Assembly: GCF_016808095.1 (NCBI RefSeq)
Contig: NC_068974.1
Location: 22,924,825-22,988,824, forward strand
DNA length: 64,000 nucleotides
Reading direction: 5' to 3'
Origin: Vigna angularis
Taxonomy: Eukaryota; Streptophyta; Magnoliopsida; Fabales; Fabaceae
Position numbers and translations under genes: made by a program. A model generated the notes under the pieces. That model worked only from the letters and a program-made list of their open reading frames with translations, was not told the origin of the DNA and ran no database searches. Positions 34,060 to 46,179 of the stretch are shown in pieces; the stretch's first letter is position 1; every line of letters begins with the position of its first letter.

Positions 34060-35800
34060 CAATAGTTAAAAGGTTTTGACGCTGGTACCCATTTGAATTT
34101 GGGTCCTGTCTTGTTAGTAGCAGGAAGTTGTTCTTTAGGAACCCATTTGTATCCTCCCTTTGGAACACCAACATTTCTAAAATAATAGTTTTTTACTGTT
34201 TGACCAAGTGTATTGGAGTAAAAACATGCATTAGTAGTAGGTTTACTCAGATCAAAAAATTTCTTTGAGTTTTATCCTATTACTTTTAGCCTTATAACCA
34301 ATACCTTGTCTGTAGATAGCTCTTCCAGATGATCTCAACACAACATCAAGATTTTCTTTGCCTTGAGTGAATTTTGCCAATTTGTTGGATAAGTACTCAA
34401 TTTTCTCAACATGTAGAGGACAATGCTCACACCTTTTCTCAATAATTTGTACTTTAGTCTCTACTGTCTTTGTAGATTTGAGAGCTTCTTCAAGATCTTC
34501 TTCAAGCTTTTCATTATCCTACACACGATTATCAATTCTCTATTCATAATCTCTTCTCTCAGATGATAATCGATTGAAGTTGTACTGAAGTCGCATGGCC
34601 TCTGCATGAACCTCTTGAAATGCATCCAGTAGCATGTGGTACTTGACTTCTATTGGTTCATTTTCAAATTCTTCATCACTATCATAGTCTGATTGTGCAG
34701 AGTCTGCCATAAAGCATAGATTTGATTCTTCTTCACGATCACAATCTTCATCACTAGAAGAATCTTCATCACTATTTTCCCAAGCACTATAAGATTTCCT
34801 CTACTTCTTGTTCTTGTCCTAAGGATACTTGGAGAATTCCTTCTGCTTGTTCTTCAAGTCTGGACAATCAGGCTTGATATGACCATCCTTTCCACACTTA
34901 TAGCATTGAACAACGTTGCTTCTTGAACTCTTCTTTCCTCCTCTTGAGAAACCTGAATTATTAGTTGCAGAATTTTTATTTTTCACGAATCTGCCAAATT
35001 TTCTTACCATCATAGTCATCATTTCTTTTTCTGGTATATCTGCATCTAATTCAGTTTCAGGTTCATGAATCTTTGTAGCTTTCTTGCTTGTGGCTTTTAG
35101 AGAAATTGATTTCTTCTCTTCAATTTCTTCTTCCTCCTTTAGCCTTCCAAGCTTCAATTCATGTTCTCTGAGTTTTCCAAACAATGTAGCCATGTTCATG
35201 CTTGTAAGATCTCTTGATTCAAATATAACAGTGACTTTCGGTTGCCAGCTTCTATTAATGCTTTTCAAGATCTTTATGTTGATATCTTCTTTGTTAAACA
35301 CTTTTTCCTAGAGCCATGAGGTGGTTGACTATATGCGTGAATCTTTTCTACACCTAGTAGATAGTCTCACCAGCCTTCATTCTGAATAATTCATACTCTT
35401 GTATCAGTGAATTCTTTCTGACTCTTTTTACTTCGTCTGTGCCTTCATGAGTAACCTCAAGAACCTCCCACATTTCCTTGAAAGTCTTGCATTGTGATAT
35501 CCTGAAAAATTCATCCATGGTTAGTGTAGAAGAAGCAATAACATTTCTAGCCTTAACATCATATTGAGCTCTTCGGTTCTCATCTTGAGTCCACTCAGAA
35601 AATTATTTCAAAACAGTTTTGCCATTAACAACATGAGTTGGCTCAAATGAACCGTTTAGAGTTGCATCCCAAACTCCTTTATCCACGGATTCAAGAAAGA
35701 TTTGCATCCTAATTTTCCAGAAAGCATAGTTTTCTCCAGCAAATAGTGGTGGTCTATTTGTGGATTCACCTTCACCAAAGGTTTGAAAATTAAAAGCCAT
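34060..35800 (-). pseudogene. Copia gag with CCHC zinc knuckle (broken)
   Basis: The start MAFNFQTFGEGESTNRPPLF leads into a gag domain (ENYAFWKIRMQIFLESVDKG). A TAA after GKTVLK interrupts it, and the continuing frame includes ILKSINRSWQPKVTVIFES and the zinc knuckle CYKCGKDGHIKPDC (34883-34930 region). Further broken coding to about 34060 includes a glutamate-rich coiled part (DSAQSDYDSDEEFENEP). It would package element RNA. Many stops show that it is inactive. Confidence 0.75.
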
Positions 35801-35866
35801 TTTTCAGGATGAGTCGATTTAAGGAAAAAGATAATCGACTTGTTTTTCAAATATCTTATGAAAACC

Positions 35867-35881
35867 AGCTCTGGTGCCAAT
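35867..35881 (-). other. Copia primer-binding site, tRNA-Met-like
   Basis: The minus strand reads AATTGGCACCAGAGC, a variant of TTGGTATCAGAGC, directly beside the LTR end. Confidence 0.7.
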
Positions 35882-35884
35882 TTT

Positions 35885-37267
35885 TGAAAATAAAATAACT
35901 TAATTTCTCACACCAAAAGGGGGGGGGGGTGAATTGGTGAAATGTAAAAACAATGTTTTCTTTAAATCTTTTTCGCAAAGTAGATGCCTTTAAAAACTTT
36001 CTTGAAACACAAGGAAAAAGATTGTTTATGCAGCAGAAATTAAATCGATTTAGTACAGTAAGAAGTCGACTGAATAAAAAGATCAAACACTGAGTTTTTA
36101 TATTGTTTCGGCCAAGCCTACATCCAGTGTCCTTCCAACCGCAGGAAGCCAATGCACTATAATGAGAAAGGTTTTTACAACAAGGCTTTTATACCAACCT
36201 CACGTCAAAAATATAAAACACCTCTCTAACCCTCTAATCAAAATATAGGCATATACAAACAGACTAGCAACAATAATCCCCTCTCCTATAGTTCAAACCC
36301 TTTGAGCCACCCTCAAAGTCAAGAATGCAACACACTCTTCTTCCTATAATCACAACAAGGGACCTCAATCCAATCTTCACAAGATTGTAGCCTCTGATCT
36401 CTCAGTTACACCCAATGTGTTGATATGATCAACCTTTGTAAGTGTAGTTAACTTGCTCTTCAAGAATTCACAAGTGGTTGATCACCACAGTCACTTCTTG
36501 TTTCTTGGAGCTCTTTCTCTCTTTCTGTAAGAATGCACTTTCTACAAAAGATATCACAAACTGTTAGATTCACAAAAGTTCTTACAAAAATCAAATTCTC
36601 GTCAAATTATAGATAAACACAACTCTGACGCATTTTAATTGACTTAGCTACTAATGCAGTCGAATACAACAATTTTGTTATTGCAGTTAGCAACAATCAA
36701 TGTAGTTAATTAAATGTATAATTAATGCAGTTGAATCTCATTTAATGCTTGGTCAACATATTTAAAAATATAGCCATTGTACCATTTAATACAAACATTA
36801 ACAAAATTTCAAAATTGTAACAGACTTAGTCGAATGCACGTTGCATGTAATCAACTATGTAACATAGTTAAACAAAGTTTTGAAAAACTTTCACTTTGAA
36901 AATCTCACAGCAGACTTCGAAAATGGTTTGTGCAAAACCACGAGTTTTAATCGACTCAGCCCATAATGAAGTCGACTTAAAACTTTCAACATAAGTGTTT
37001 GTGGTTTACCTTTTCTAAAACATCAGACATGCATTCACGAATAAAATCAATTATATAGCACAGTGAAATGCAATGTATCAACACAATGATGTTCTCAATG
37101 CTATAAATAGATTTATACAATGATTAAAACATATAACATGTAAGCAATAGAACATGTAACACACATAACAACACATGTGTTATTAATTATGTTGTCATCA
37201 TAAAATACCAAAGCTTTGAGATTGTAGGTTCAGCTAAAGTAGTGCTCCCCTATCAACAATCTCAACA
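35885..37267 (-). repeat. SIRE-like 5' LTR
   Basis: The LTR is about 1383 bp, TG...CA bounded on the minus strand. It carries an 11-base G run at about 35920 and several aatcgattt/gtcgact words. It contains no gene; the open frame at 35856-36152 is a chance reading. Confidence 0.7.
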
Positions 37268-37632
37268 GAACCCAACAAAGAACAATGTTCTCTTTACCCT
37301 TTGAACCTTGAGCTTAAAGTTGAATGGGAAAAACCCTTTTTGAAATCCTTACCTTGAGTTAAGTAGAGTATGTTTTTGTGGTAATGGAGAATGGTTCAAG
37401 TTTGTGGTGGTGAGAAACCGAAAAGAACTTTGTGAAATTCATTAGAGAGCATTGAGCAAAAGAAAGATCAAAAGAAAAAGAAAAAAAAAGAAAAGAAAGA
37501 AAAGAAAGGTTAAGCTCATTGAAAGGAAAGTTGTGAATAAGTTGAAGATTTGGTTTCTAACAATAAAGAAGAAAGAGAGTTGATTGTTAATGTGAATAAA
37601 TGAATTGTGCACTCTCTTAAATCAAGGATTTT

Positions 37633-38634
37633 GTTGTCTAGTAACATGTTTGACCACACCTGGGCGCCCCATTTAGGGTGCTGAGCGCCAGCGAAGTGGG
37701 CTTGGACTTGTTTTCTTTTATTTTTATGTTCTATTTAAGGACTTGGACGTCCTAGGGATTGTATCTTTTGATGGCTTAACTATAGAAACACACTTTTCAT
37801 CCCTTGGGGGTAGATTTTGGGGATGTGACAGCTCTCCTTTTCCTTGAGGGTAGATTTGGGGATGTGACAACTCTCCTCTTCTCTTTCTAGGGTTTTTCTA
37901 TCTCTTTCATTCTTTCATTGTTCATTTAGTTTCTCCATGATGATGGGGAACTAAACCTTATTTGTTGTTGGGGAAAGATGTGACCTCTTGAACTCTCATG
38001 TATATTGAATTTATTCTTAAGTATTTATGCTTCTTTCATTAATTGTTAGGATAATTCTTCTTCGCGTATTGCTTGGTGTGTTTAACTCATTCATTAGCAT
38101 GATGTATGATTTGTATGAGTACTAAAAGGTATCTTACAATTCATGTTCTGGAGAATTATTCTCAGAAGCAGTATTGCTCAGGAATGGGGGTATGAGTTTT
38201 GGTTGTCTTAAGCTTCTAATCTTCAGAATTAATTATTAGGAATGCTAGGAATCGTATGAACTAATAATTAAGGATAGACTTTCTTCACTGAGGAATCGGT
38301 TTAAAGTAATTTAGAAAGTGACATTGACATTAATGAAGAAGATGAATTCTTATATGCATGAGAGTGATTAGGTGAAATCTAAACCCCAACAACATATTCA
38401 TCTCATATTATCAACTTCATTCATCCATTCTAGTGTTTAGCCTCAATTAATCAAATTGTATTCATGTTTATTTTTATTGCATTTGCATTGAAAACTCCAA
38501 AAATTGTTCTTAAGTCGTAATTGGTTAAGCAATTACATAACTGTTTAGTGCCGTGAGTATTTTGGGATACGATATTTGGTCTTACCATTTTATATTACTT
38601 GATACGATTTGGAACACTTACCAGAGTCTTAACA
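37633..38634 (+). repeat. 3' LTR of the plus-strand Athila-like element
   Basis: It matches 31285-32266 by eye with scattered differences, and ends TTAACA at 38634. Purine-rich runs precede it (37460-37510). Its end is 62 bp from the stop codon of the cysteine protease, so it occupies what should be the protease 3' region. Confidence 0.78.
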
Positions 38635-38696
38635 GCCTACGCACCAACAGAAAAGCAAACTTCTACAAACACAATTTACATAGATAATTGAAGTAT

Positions 38697-39837
38697 TCAC
38701 AGAGTTGGATAAGAGGAATCCAAGGCAATTCCACATAAACCATGGCTGGCAGATATACCTCTCTGCATCCTCACATACCCTTCCTCACCCCACTCTGTGC
38801 CCCATGAATTCTTCACCAACCAATACTCAGTTCCATTAGCAATGCCATAACCCACTGCAGTAACACCATGGTCAAGTTCAGTTCCACATTCTCCTGAGTA
38901 TATTCCACTCGAGTAAAACATGAAACCTGAACCATCTGCATCGATAGAAACTGACACTGGTTGGTTAGCCACAGCTTTCTGCAGTGCCTTCTCACTCTTC
39001 GGAGGAACCTTCTCATACCCTTTTATTTCAGCCACTGCTGTGCTTTCTTTCTTGCAAGACCCATCAGCTGCCTTATAGGGGTAGTTTGCCTCACTCGTGA
39101 TTCCACCATTTTTTATAATGAATTCAAACCCATCTTCCATGTAACCCCCTTCACACCCTTGGTCCACACCTTTTGTGTCACAGTCCACTAGCTCTTGCTC
39201 TGAAAGCGACACCAGTTTTCCTGTCGCTATCTGGTGTATACCCTCAGTTGCAGCCACAGTTGAAAATGCCCAACAGCTCCCTACAATTTTTCAAACAAAA
39301 TTATTCTACATATTAGTCCAAAGAGTGACACAGTGAACTTTAAATGAGATGATGATCATCATTGAACATGATAAAGCACTGATTAAAAAGATGTTCTTTA
39401 TATATCTTACCACATTGACCTTGGTTTTTGATTGGAGTAACAGCTCCTTTTGTCCTCCAGTCTATGGCTGCAGGAATAGCAGTCACGTTTTCATACTTAA
39501 ATGGTGTGGTGCTAAACTCGTGTGGCCTCTTCAATCCATTACGGAAAGTCTTGAACTCCTCAACTGTGAGGTCAGCAAAGTGATTAACTCCAAGCTTGTA
39601 GGGTTTGTTGGCAGCAGCATTGAATGATTCAATGAACTCCACATTGTCCTTGAATATCTGGAAACGTTTTTCCTTCTCTGCCGCGTCCTTATACACTTTG
39701 TTATAATCTTGCATCCATTGTTCATGTCTTTCTCTCAAGGATGTCTCATGCAGCTTGCGGGACATCACTTGGGAAATTCCAACTGCAAAGAGAAGGAACA
39801 GAGCTAAAACGTATTGTTTTTGGCTGCTGGAAGCCAT
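38697..39837 (-). CDS. Papain-like cysteine protease (C1A family), two exons
   Basis: The predicted product is a secreted or vacuolar endopeptidase of the SAG12-like type. Exon 1 is 39837-39411, the intron 39410-39281 (GT-AG, 130 bp) and exon 2 39280-38697, giving 336 residues, a normal length. A signal peptide (residues 1-24, [16 protein letters not shown]) precedes an inhibitory prodomain with an ERFNIN-like helix ([20 protein letters not shown]) and FADLTVEEF. The mature part has QCGSCWAFS across the splice junction with the catalytic Cys, [31 protein letters not shown] with the catalytic His, and [15 protein letters not shown] with the Asn. I chose the start at 39837 because a TATA box lies 5' of it, inside the in-frame extension to 39951. 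No defect is visible. Roles in senescence or defence are inferred from the family. Confidence 0.93.
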
Positions 39838-39911
39838 TTCTATCACCAACAAATGATTTGTGAGTTTTGGAAGAAAGTTGAGTTGGAATGCATCGAACGA
39901 CGGACTATAGT

Positions 39912-39926
39912 GGCTTATATAGAGAT
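39912..39926 (-). promoter_or_regulatory. TATA box of the cysteine protease gene
   Basis: The minus strand reads CTCTATATAAGCC about 80 bp before the chosen ATG. The same element is preserved in the duplicated upstream copy at 43920-43932. Confidence 0.7.
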
Positions 39927-40357
39927 CATGGACTTTAATTATGTTATGCAATTATTAATAAGGTTGCTTTCTGATTCAAGATTCCTGTTCCGGCAACTTA
40001 CATTCAATTTTAGTTAGTTAGACTCATAGTTTACGCTGCTTTTGTTTTTCTTACTAGCAATATTATTATTTGACAATAGTACGTAGTTTTTGTTCCATCT
40101 TATTATTACATCCATGGTCAAAATTTATTAAGCTGATGACCAATGTTTCGTCTCTATTATGTTTGAAAACAAAATAACGACCAACCAACATTGTACACGA
40201 AAGGGGTCATTGTTTGAAATTACAAAAGATTCTATGCTTTAGTTTTATTGGGTTCTGTGTGATGTTACTGTGATGGATATCGCTTATAATGCTTGATTGT
40301 TAGCAATTGCTAACCCTTTTTAATAACAAAATATTATATTTAAATAATAAAAATAAA

Positions 40358-41046
40358 TAGAGTTGTGAAAACGGTAACCCGGTTCGATCCGGTCCGGTTC
40401 ACTACGGGTTGGTCACTTAGTGAACCAACCTAACCCGGCTCACTTATTAGTGAGCTGAAAAAATTCGAACCCGACTCGACTCACCACTGGTTTTTAGGTT
40501 AAACGGGTTGACTCACTGACTCATTAAATTATAAGTTCTTTCTAAAATAAAAAAAATTACAATTTTTTTTAATTCAAATCTAAATAATCGTCACACTAAA
40601 ATGATGTTAAACTCCAAAGACAATTCAAAATAATAAAACAATATCATACAATCTAAACGCAATCCAAAAACATGTACAAAAGGCGAACAAATAAGATTTT
40701 AATATTGATAATTTTTGTATCACTTGTCCATTTATATTATTAGAGTCTTGAATAGATAAATCTATAATAGTTTTCTCTCTTGAAGCATCTTTTTTTATCA
40801 CCATCAATAAAAAAAATGCTACCTAATAATATTGAAAAACAAAAATAATAAATAATTAAATTAAATTAGGTGGGTTGGTGAGCCAACCTGACTCACCACG
40901 AGTTTTCAACCTGGTGAGCCGGGTTCTAAGTGAGTCGGGTTGAAATCTAGCCCGTATAAAAAAATTACAATTTTTTCAAACCCGGCTCAAAACCGTGATG
41001 AGTCGGATTGGCTTGCGGGTTACTACAACCCATTTTGACAGCACTA
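40358..41046. mobile_element. Non-autonomous hAT-like element, 689 bp
   Basis: The imperfect terminal inverted repeats are TAGAGTTGTGAAAACGG and (reverse complement) TAGTGCTGTCAAAATGGG. The 8 bp flanks aaaataaa (40350-40357) and gaaataaa (41047-41054) differ at one base. The second copy of this region (about 44950) has the undisturbed site agaaataaatataag, confirming the insertion. No transposase frame is present. Confidence 0.88.
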
Positions 41047-41129
41047 GAAATAAATATAAGTAAAATTTAGAAATATCATGATATATTTTCATTAAATAGT
41101 TGTATAAAATATGATATTATTATGGAATT

Positions 41130-43907
41130 CACTAGTGCAAAACAACGTATAACGTCACGCGGTCAACGTCGAAGCACTCAATATCCAACGTTAAAAATGA
41201 CCGATGACATTTTTGTAAATAAATGGAATCGCTCCACGTCATATACTAAAATAGTTCGCCGCCTAAAATGTATTAACGTCCAACAAGGAGCATATCGACG
41301 TAATCTAAAATGTATGGGTGTTGCTCCCTCCACCACCACCCTATACTTCCTCCACCTCCCCACATTATTTTAAATACAATTATATCCTTAAGTTAAAAAG
41401 ACTTTTACTTTTACGCTACTATAAATAATTTGAAACCCTAATTTTACTTTCCCAGCACCCACCGACAGAACTCTCTTCCCCTTTCCCCATTTCCGTTTTA
41501 CCTCCCCACCTCCCGCACTTCCATTCCTTTTCCTTCCCAGTTTTTTTTTTGGTTTGAAAGCTTCCATTGCCGCTGTGGTGTGAAGGAGCGTCGCCGCCGT
41601 GGTGTGGAGGAACATCGAGGAGCGTCCAGAGCATCAACCAGCGTGAGGAAGTATACATCAACGGAGGTGACATCCTTCAACGGATGTCCCCTAATAAAAC
41701 AAACTCTAAAATAAAAAACGTAACATTTAAACGGAGGTGACATCTTCAACGGATGTCAACATCCGTTTAAGGTAAAACGAATGTCGACATCCATTTTTCC
41801 TTAAACGGATGTTGACATCCGTTGAAGGATGACACCTCCGTTTAAAGGTTACGTTTTTTATTTTAGGGTTTCATTTCAAGGTTTATTCGAATACGAGGAA
41901 GCACGACACGCACTGCACCACTCCACGCACTACACTATGAGAGCGATACTGCACCACGAGAGGGAGACTGCCTAATAATTCTTTCCAACACCACTAACCT
42001 TTGCAACTTGTAGTATCTCACAACGACGAAAGAAAGAGAGGAAGAAATATAATGTTAAAATGAAAGAAAAGTATTTTACTCATGTACGAGACTAGAATAG
42101 GTTATTAGTGAAATAGGTTGTGAATGGGTAAAATTAAAAAATAATAACCCTAAAAATAAAATTTTACTGAGGGACAAAATAGTAAAGGGGAGGTGGAGGA
42201 AGAAAGGTGTGGTGGTGGAGGGAGCAACACCCAAAATGTATTAACGTCAAATAAGGCCCAGATCGAAGTAAAACAATGACCTTAGAATCACATAACGTCA
42301 ACTTAAGAAACATCTGATGTTCAATTTAAAATAAAAAAAATAATGAAATAGTGGTTTGCTTCCAGCAATATTACTCCTACCCATATTTGACGTCAACCAT
42401 GACAAATATTCGACGTTTTATATGCCAGCATGAAGCCAAAGAGTGAATTTCTTTTTTATTCTTTATTTCTTTTCCCTTATAAACCAAACAGAATGTCACA
42501 CACTTTATGGGGTCGACGTTTAAAACAATATAAAACGTTGAACATGTTATGGTTGGACGTGATGGTCGTAATCACATAACATCCCTAAGGAAACAGCCGA
42601 CATCCAATACAAAATAAATAAATACTAAATATTGATTTAATTAATATGACGTCAACTGTAACAAAAGAAGGACGTTGTATATTACAACTAGCAGTTATTT
42701 GTTTATTTTCATTTAAATCCACCCATAAAATGTCAGTTTTATACTGGCTTAGAGGTTTTGTTATTTAGTTCCTTTTTTATTATTTTTTCTTTTTCTTTTA
42801 AACCAACCACAAAACTTCCAATTCTTCTTCGCGTTCGACGTTTTATTTTCCAGAAATTATGATTTTAATTTTTTTCTTTTAAACCACCCGAAAATTATGT
42901 GGGGATTTGGCTTTGACGTGCCGTACTCGCGTATAACGTCAAAGTTCAACGTCCCATAACAGAACAGACAACGTTAATAGTAACCTCAGTCCCTCTTTTT
43001 TCTTTTATTCTTTTTTCTTTTATTCTTTTTTCTTTTAAACCAACCAAAGAATCTCGAACTCTTTCACCAATTCGACGTTTTTTTGCCAAAAATATTTTTT
43101 TTCTTTTAAACCAACGAATAAAAACGCATTAAAAAAAAAGAACCTATGATAAAACAAGGACATCACAACTTAATACTATGACTCTAAGACCTTATTCTGA
43201 TTCAGACATCTTCCTAGAATCTTCTTCAGTAGACTCTTCATCAGAATCCTCTATTTCTAGATTGTTATTAATCTCCTTCTACTTTCTTTTCAAGCATCCA
43301 CTTTTGTTTAATTGCATACAATAGAAAAACATCTTCTGTCATCCTGTTGACCATCCAAATATGATCAACATATTTGATGGGAAGAAGAATTTGAACAATA
43401 GAAATTTGGAGGAAAGAAAAATAGTAAGAAGATAAGTGATTTTTCAAATCTGTAGAACCCTTGGAGGGGCATAACGGCTTTTATAACTTGAAGTTTCTTG
43501 TTTAAATGATTCAATTTTTAAGTTTCTTGAAGTTGTTTTCTACAGAATTAGTGGATCTGATTTTGGAGAAAACAACTCCAAGAAATTTTAAAAAATGAAT
43601 CATTAAAAAATGATCAAACTGTGCAATTGTATAGAGTTAAGCATTATATTTATAGAGTCATTCAAAACCTCTGGTAACAGCACAAAATTAATGCTCACAA
43701 TCACTCCAATGTCTTTCACGTCGAAGCCCCCTAGAGTTAGACATTCTATGGGAATATAAAAAGAAAGAAGAAAAAAAAGAGCGACTTTTGCCTTCGGATA
43801 ACGAATAATAGGTCAGATGCCCAAGGAATTCGACGTTTATTGTTGGATTAAAAGAAAAAAGAATTAAACCAAAAAGACACTTTGGAAGTCTGAAGAAATT
43901 GATTTAT
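41130..43907 (+). mobile_element. CACTA-like element, right end not found
   Basis: It begins CACTAGTGCAAAACAACG and has many aacgtc/gacgtt subterminal words at 41150-41310, then again at 42240-43080 and near 43830. The second copy of the flanking region lacks it, so the left boundary is an insertion point. No TAGTG end is seen before the duplicated promoter begins at about 43908. No transposase domain was recognised. Confidence 0.6.
41316..42232. mobile_element. Mutator-like non-autonomous element, 917 bp, 9 bp target duplication
   Basis: The terminal inverted repeats are about 45 bp: it starts GGGTGTTGCTCCCTCCACCA and ends TGGTGGAGGGAGCAACACCC. Perfect 9 bp flanks AAAATGTAT lie at 41307-41315 and 42233-42241. 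Nine-base duplications and long terminal repeats mark Mutator-like elements. It sits inside the CACTA-like element. Its interior holds smaller inverted repeats built on 'aacggatgtcaacatccgtt' (41640-41850) and no recognisable transposase. Confidence 0.9.
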
Positions 43908-45040
43908 AGGGACTATAGTGGCTTATATAGAGATCATGGACTTTAATTATGTTATGCAATTGTTAATAAGGTTGCTTTCTGGTTCAAAATTCTTGTTCCA
44001 GCAAATTACATTCAATTTATTTAGACTGAGTTTATGTTGTTCTTATTTTTTTTACTAGTAATATTATTATTTGACAAGGGTTGATGTCCTATACTCAAAG
44101 CACTCAAGACTGTGTGGATGGCCAGACGGACCTTGAAGATTGGGCAAACCTTGCAAACCGGACGGGCCGATGGATGCTGCTCCAGGCATTAGGTTGAAGA
44201 CTGATCGGACGTTTCGCCATGCACTCTAGGTGGTCGTCCTCCTCCTTCTCCAAGTCGGGCGGGCGGGCACTTGTCAAAGGCACTCCGACGCTCAAGTTAG
44301 TAATGTAACCGAGCGGTAAGTAATGCATGTATTTAGTGCATCATATCTAAAGTCATACCTGAGACCTTTATTTATACTAGTTGTGATGGACTTTTATCTT
44401 TTGTCGGTCTAATGACGGTCCAATCGCACCTTAACCTTCATTAGGAGCTTAATGAGTTATTATCGTTTATAATCTAATCATGTGGTCAGCTTAGCCTAGG
44501 TGGCCGATTGGCCTAGTAGGTGGGCGGTCAACCTAATAATTAGTCATTCAGTAAGCCTTGTCTGGAGACTGCCTAGTCCGGTGGTGCGGGTAAGTCGTTC
44601 GGTAAGGGATGGAGCATAGAGACCGAAGGATAGTGGTCGGTGCATGAGGGAGCAGGAGAGCGTACGAAGTACGTAGTTTTTTTGTTCCATCTTATTACTA
44701 CATCCATGTCAAAATTTATTATGCTGATGACCAATGTTTCGTCCCTATTATGTTTAGAAAACAAAATAACGACCAACCAACATTGTACACGAAGGGGACA
44801 TTGTTTGAAATTACAAAAGATTCTATGCTTTAGTTTTATTGGGTTCTGTGTGGTCAAACATGTTACTGTGATGGAGATGGCTTATAATTCTTGATTGTTA
44901 GCAATGACTAACCCTTTTTAATAATAAAATATTAATTGAAGTAATAGAAATAAATATAAGTAAAATTTTGAAATAACATCATATATTGTCTTGAATAGTT
45001 ATATAAAATATGCTGTTACTATGGTATTAGAAATTAAGTG
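43908..45040. repeat. Cysteine protease upstream region, duplicated copy 2 (no gene attached)
   Basis: It repeats the TATA region and about 1 kb upstream of the protease gene in the same orientation, without any protease exon. It is split by an insertion at about 44086-44666. It marks the end of a tandem duplication or an old gene copy whose coding part is gone. Confidence 0.82.
44086..44666. mobile_element. Insertion of about 580 bp in promoter copy 2, possibly a solo LTR
   Basis: Copy 1 reads ttgacaatagtacgtag, while copy 2 reads ttgacaa, then about 580 bp, then agtacgtag. The inserted DNA is GC-richer (cgggcgggcgggcac, gagcggtaagtaatgcat) with a TATA-like tttatttata at 44367. The ends and target duplication are not clear, so the class is open. 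Confidence 0.55.
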
Positions 45041-46179
45041 ACATCAGACTTTAGAATGCTTTTATAAATTTGATTTTTGTTAAAATGTTACTTTATATAT
45101 TTGTTTATGTAAATCCTCTTTAAGATATCACTTGTATAAAAGTGTAATCTGACCAACAATATTTCTAAAAATCTATTATTTTATTAAACTTTTAACATAT
45201 TAATTATTAGATCTATTAAATTCTATAGCTTCGTCAGTAATTATAATTTCCTTATATTATTATAAGATTATATATATATATATATATTATAATAATATAT
45301 TTATATTACATTATAATCCATTAAATCCATTAAAACTATTTCAAATAAAGATTTTCAAATAAATTATAAATTTATAATTCAATAATATTGTGACATCTAA
45401 ATTTAATAGTATACAACTACTAAAAGAAATATCACACATTTAGTATGAAAGAATAGATAATTCATATATAATATATACATACATTATGCCATTACAATTA
45501 TGCATTTGTGCTAGTGGAAAAACTTATCCATCTAAGCTACCACACACAAGGTTAGTCCGTCAACCATCTTTGACCTAGGTAAAACCTCTAGACTAGAACC
45601 TCCTGTACCTCTTACCATATCTTTCACCCTTCTCTACTTGAGATTAGATGATTATTAGAATGACATGATAACCCCTATATTGAATCCATATATCAATACA
45701 TACTCTAAATAAACATCACCATAGAATCTCCCCATGAAGTCCGTGGAATTATGCTAACACACCATATTTACCATTAGAACAATTTCATGCATGGATAAAA
45801 ACAATACACACTTAAACATGCCTTAAATACATCGTAATTTCATTTTAAACAACCATGGAATAACAAAAACTCAAACATGTATACTGGTGCTCAAAAGTGG
45901 CATTGAAACCCTAGATATTTTACAAAAGATGGCACACAACACCATTTTTCTCGCAAAATGTCACGCTCAATGACACACATTTGTTGCTCAACGACCTGGA
46001 ATTAAATTGTTTCATACATACAATGAAAAGTGGCGCTCAATACTAGACCTTCCACAAAAGGTGGTGCTCAGTGAGATTCATATTGCTCAACACCATTCTT
46101 CTCACAAAATGTCATATCTAACGACACTCATCTGTCACTAAGCGACCTAGAATTAAATTATTCTAGACCTGTAATGGAT
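45041..46179. other. AT-rich DNA with a degenerate 130 bp tandem pair
   Basis: No gene is supported. The blocks at about 45895-46020 and 46025-46155 are a diverged tandem pair, sharing phrases such as 'ctcaatg/aacgaca', 'accatttttctcgcaaaatgtca' and 'cgacctggaattaaatt'. A (TA)n tract lies at 45271-45288. Confidence 0.5.

Larger units (their letters stand above)
32985..37267 (-). mobile_element. SIRE-like Ty1/copia remnant (5' LTR, gag, no pol)
   Basis: On the minus strand: 5' LTR (37267-35885), primer site (35881-35867), gag (35800 to about 34060), then a separate coding remnant (33583-33053). Pol and the 3' LTR are missing. The LTR begins TGTTGAGATTGTTGATAGGG and has the G-rich run near its end (35919-35930) and the aatcgatt/tcgactt words that I associate with legume SIRE-type LTRs; this family link is from memory. 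The left limit is not precise. Confidence 0.72.
30955..38634 (+). mobile_element. Athila-like Ty3/gypsy deletion derivative with nested copia remnant
   Basis: A 5' LTR ends TTAACA at 32266 and is followed by a tRNA-Asp primer site. The matching 3' LTR ends TTAACA at 38634. Between them only the region after integrase survives (about 32655-32900); gag and pol are deleted. A SIRE-like copia fragment in the opposite orientation fills much of the interior. The LTRs share long blocks (for example ggacttggacgtcctaggga) but differ at their starts, so the left limit (about 30955) is uncertain and I found no matching target duplication. Confidence 0.72.
39905..41129. repeat. Cysteine protease upstream region, duplicated copy 1
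   Basis: It aligns by eye with 43912-45020 (shared blocks include gaccaatgtttcgtc and acgaccaaccaacattgtac). It contains the hAT insertion at 40358-41046, which copy 2 lacks, and is followed directly by a CACTA start at 41130. Confidence 0.85.

Noticed and set aside
39838..39951. In-frame N-terminal extension of the cysteine protease to the ATG at 39951
   Set aside because: The extension would contain the TATA box (39912-39926) and would bury the signal peptide; the ATG at 39837 gives a normal preproprotein.
44086..44666. Solo LTR with target duplication
   Set aside because: It is an insertion by comparison with copy 1, but clean TG...CA ends and a 5 bp duplication could not be placed, so the class is left open.
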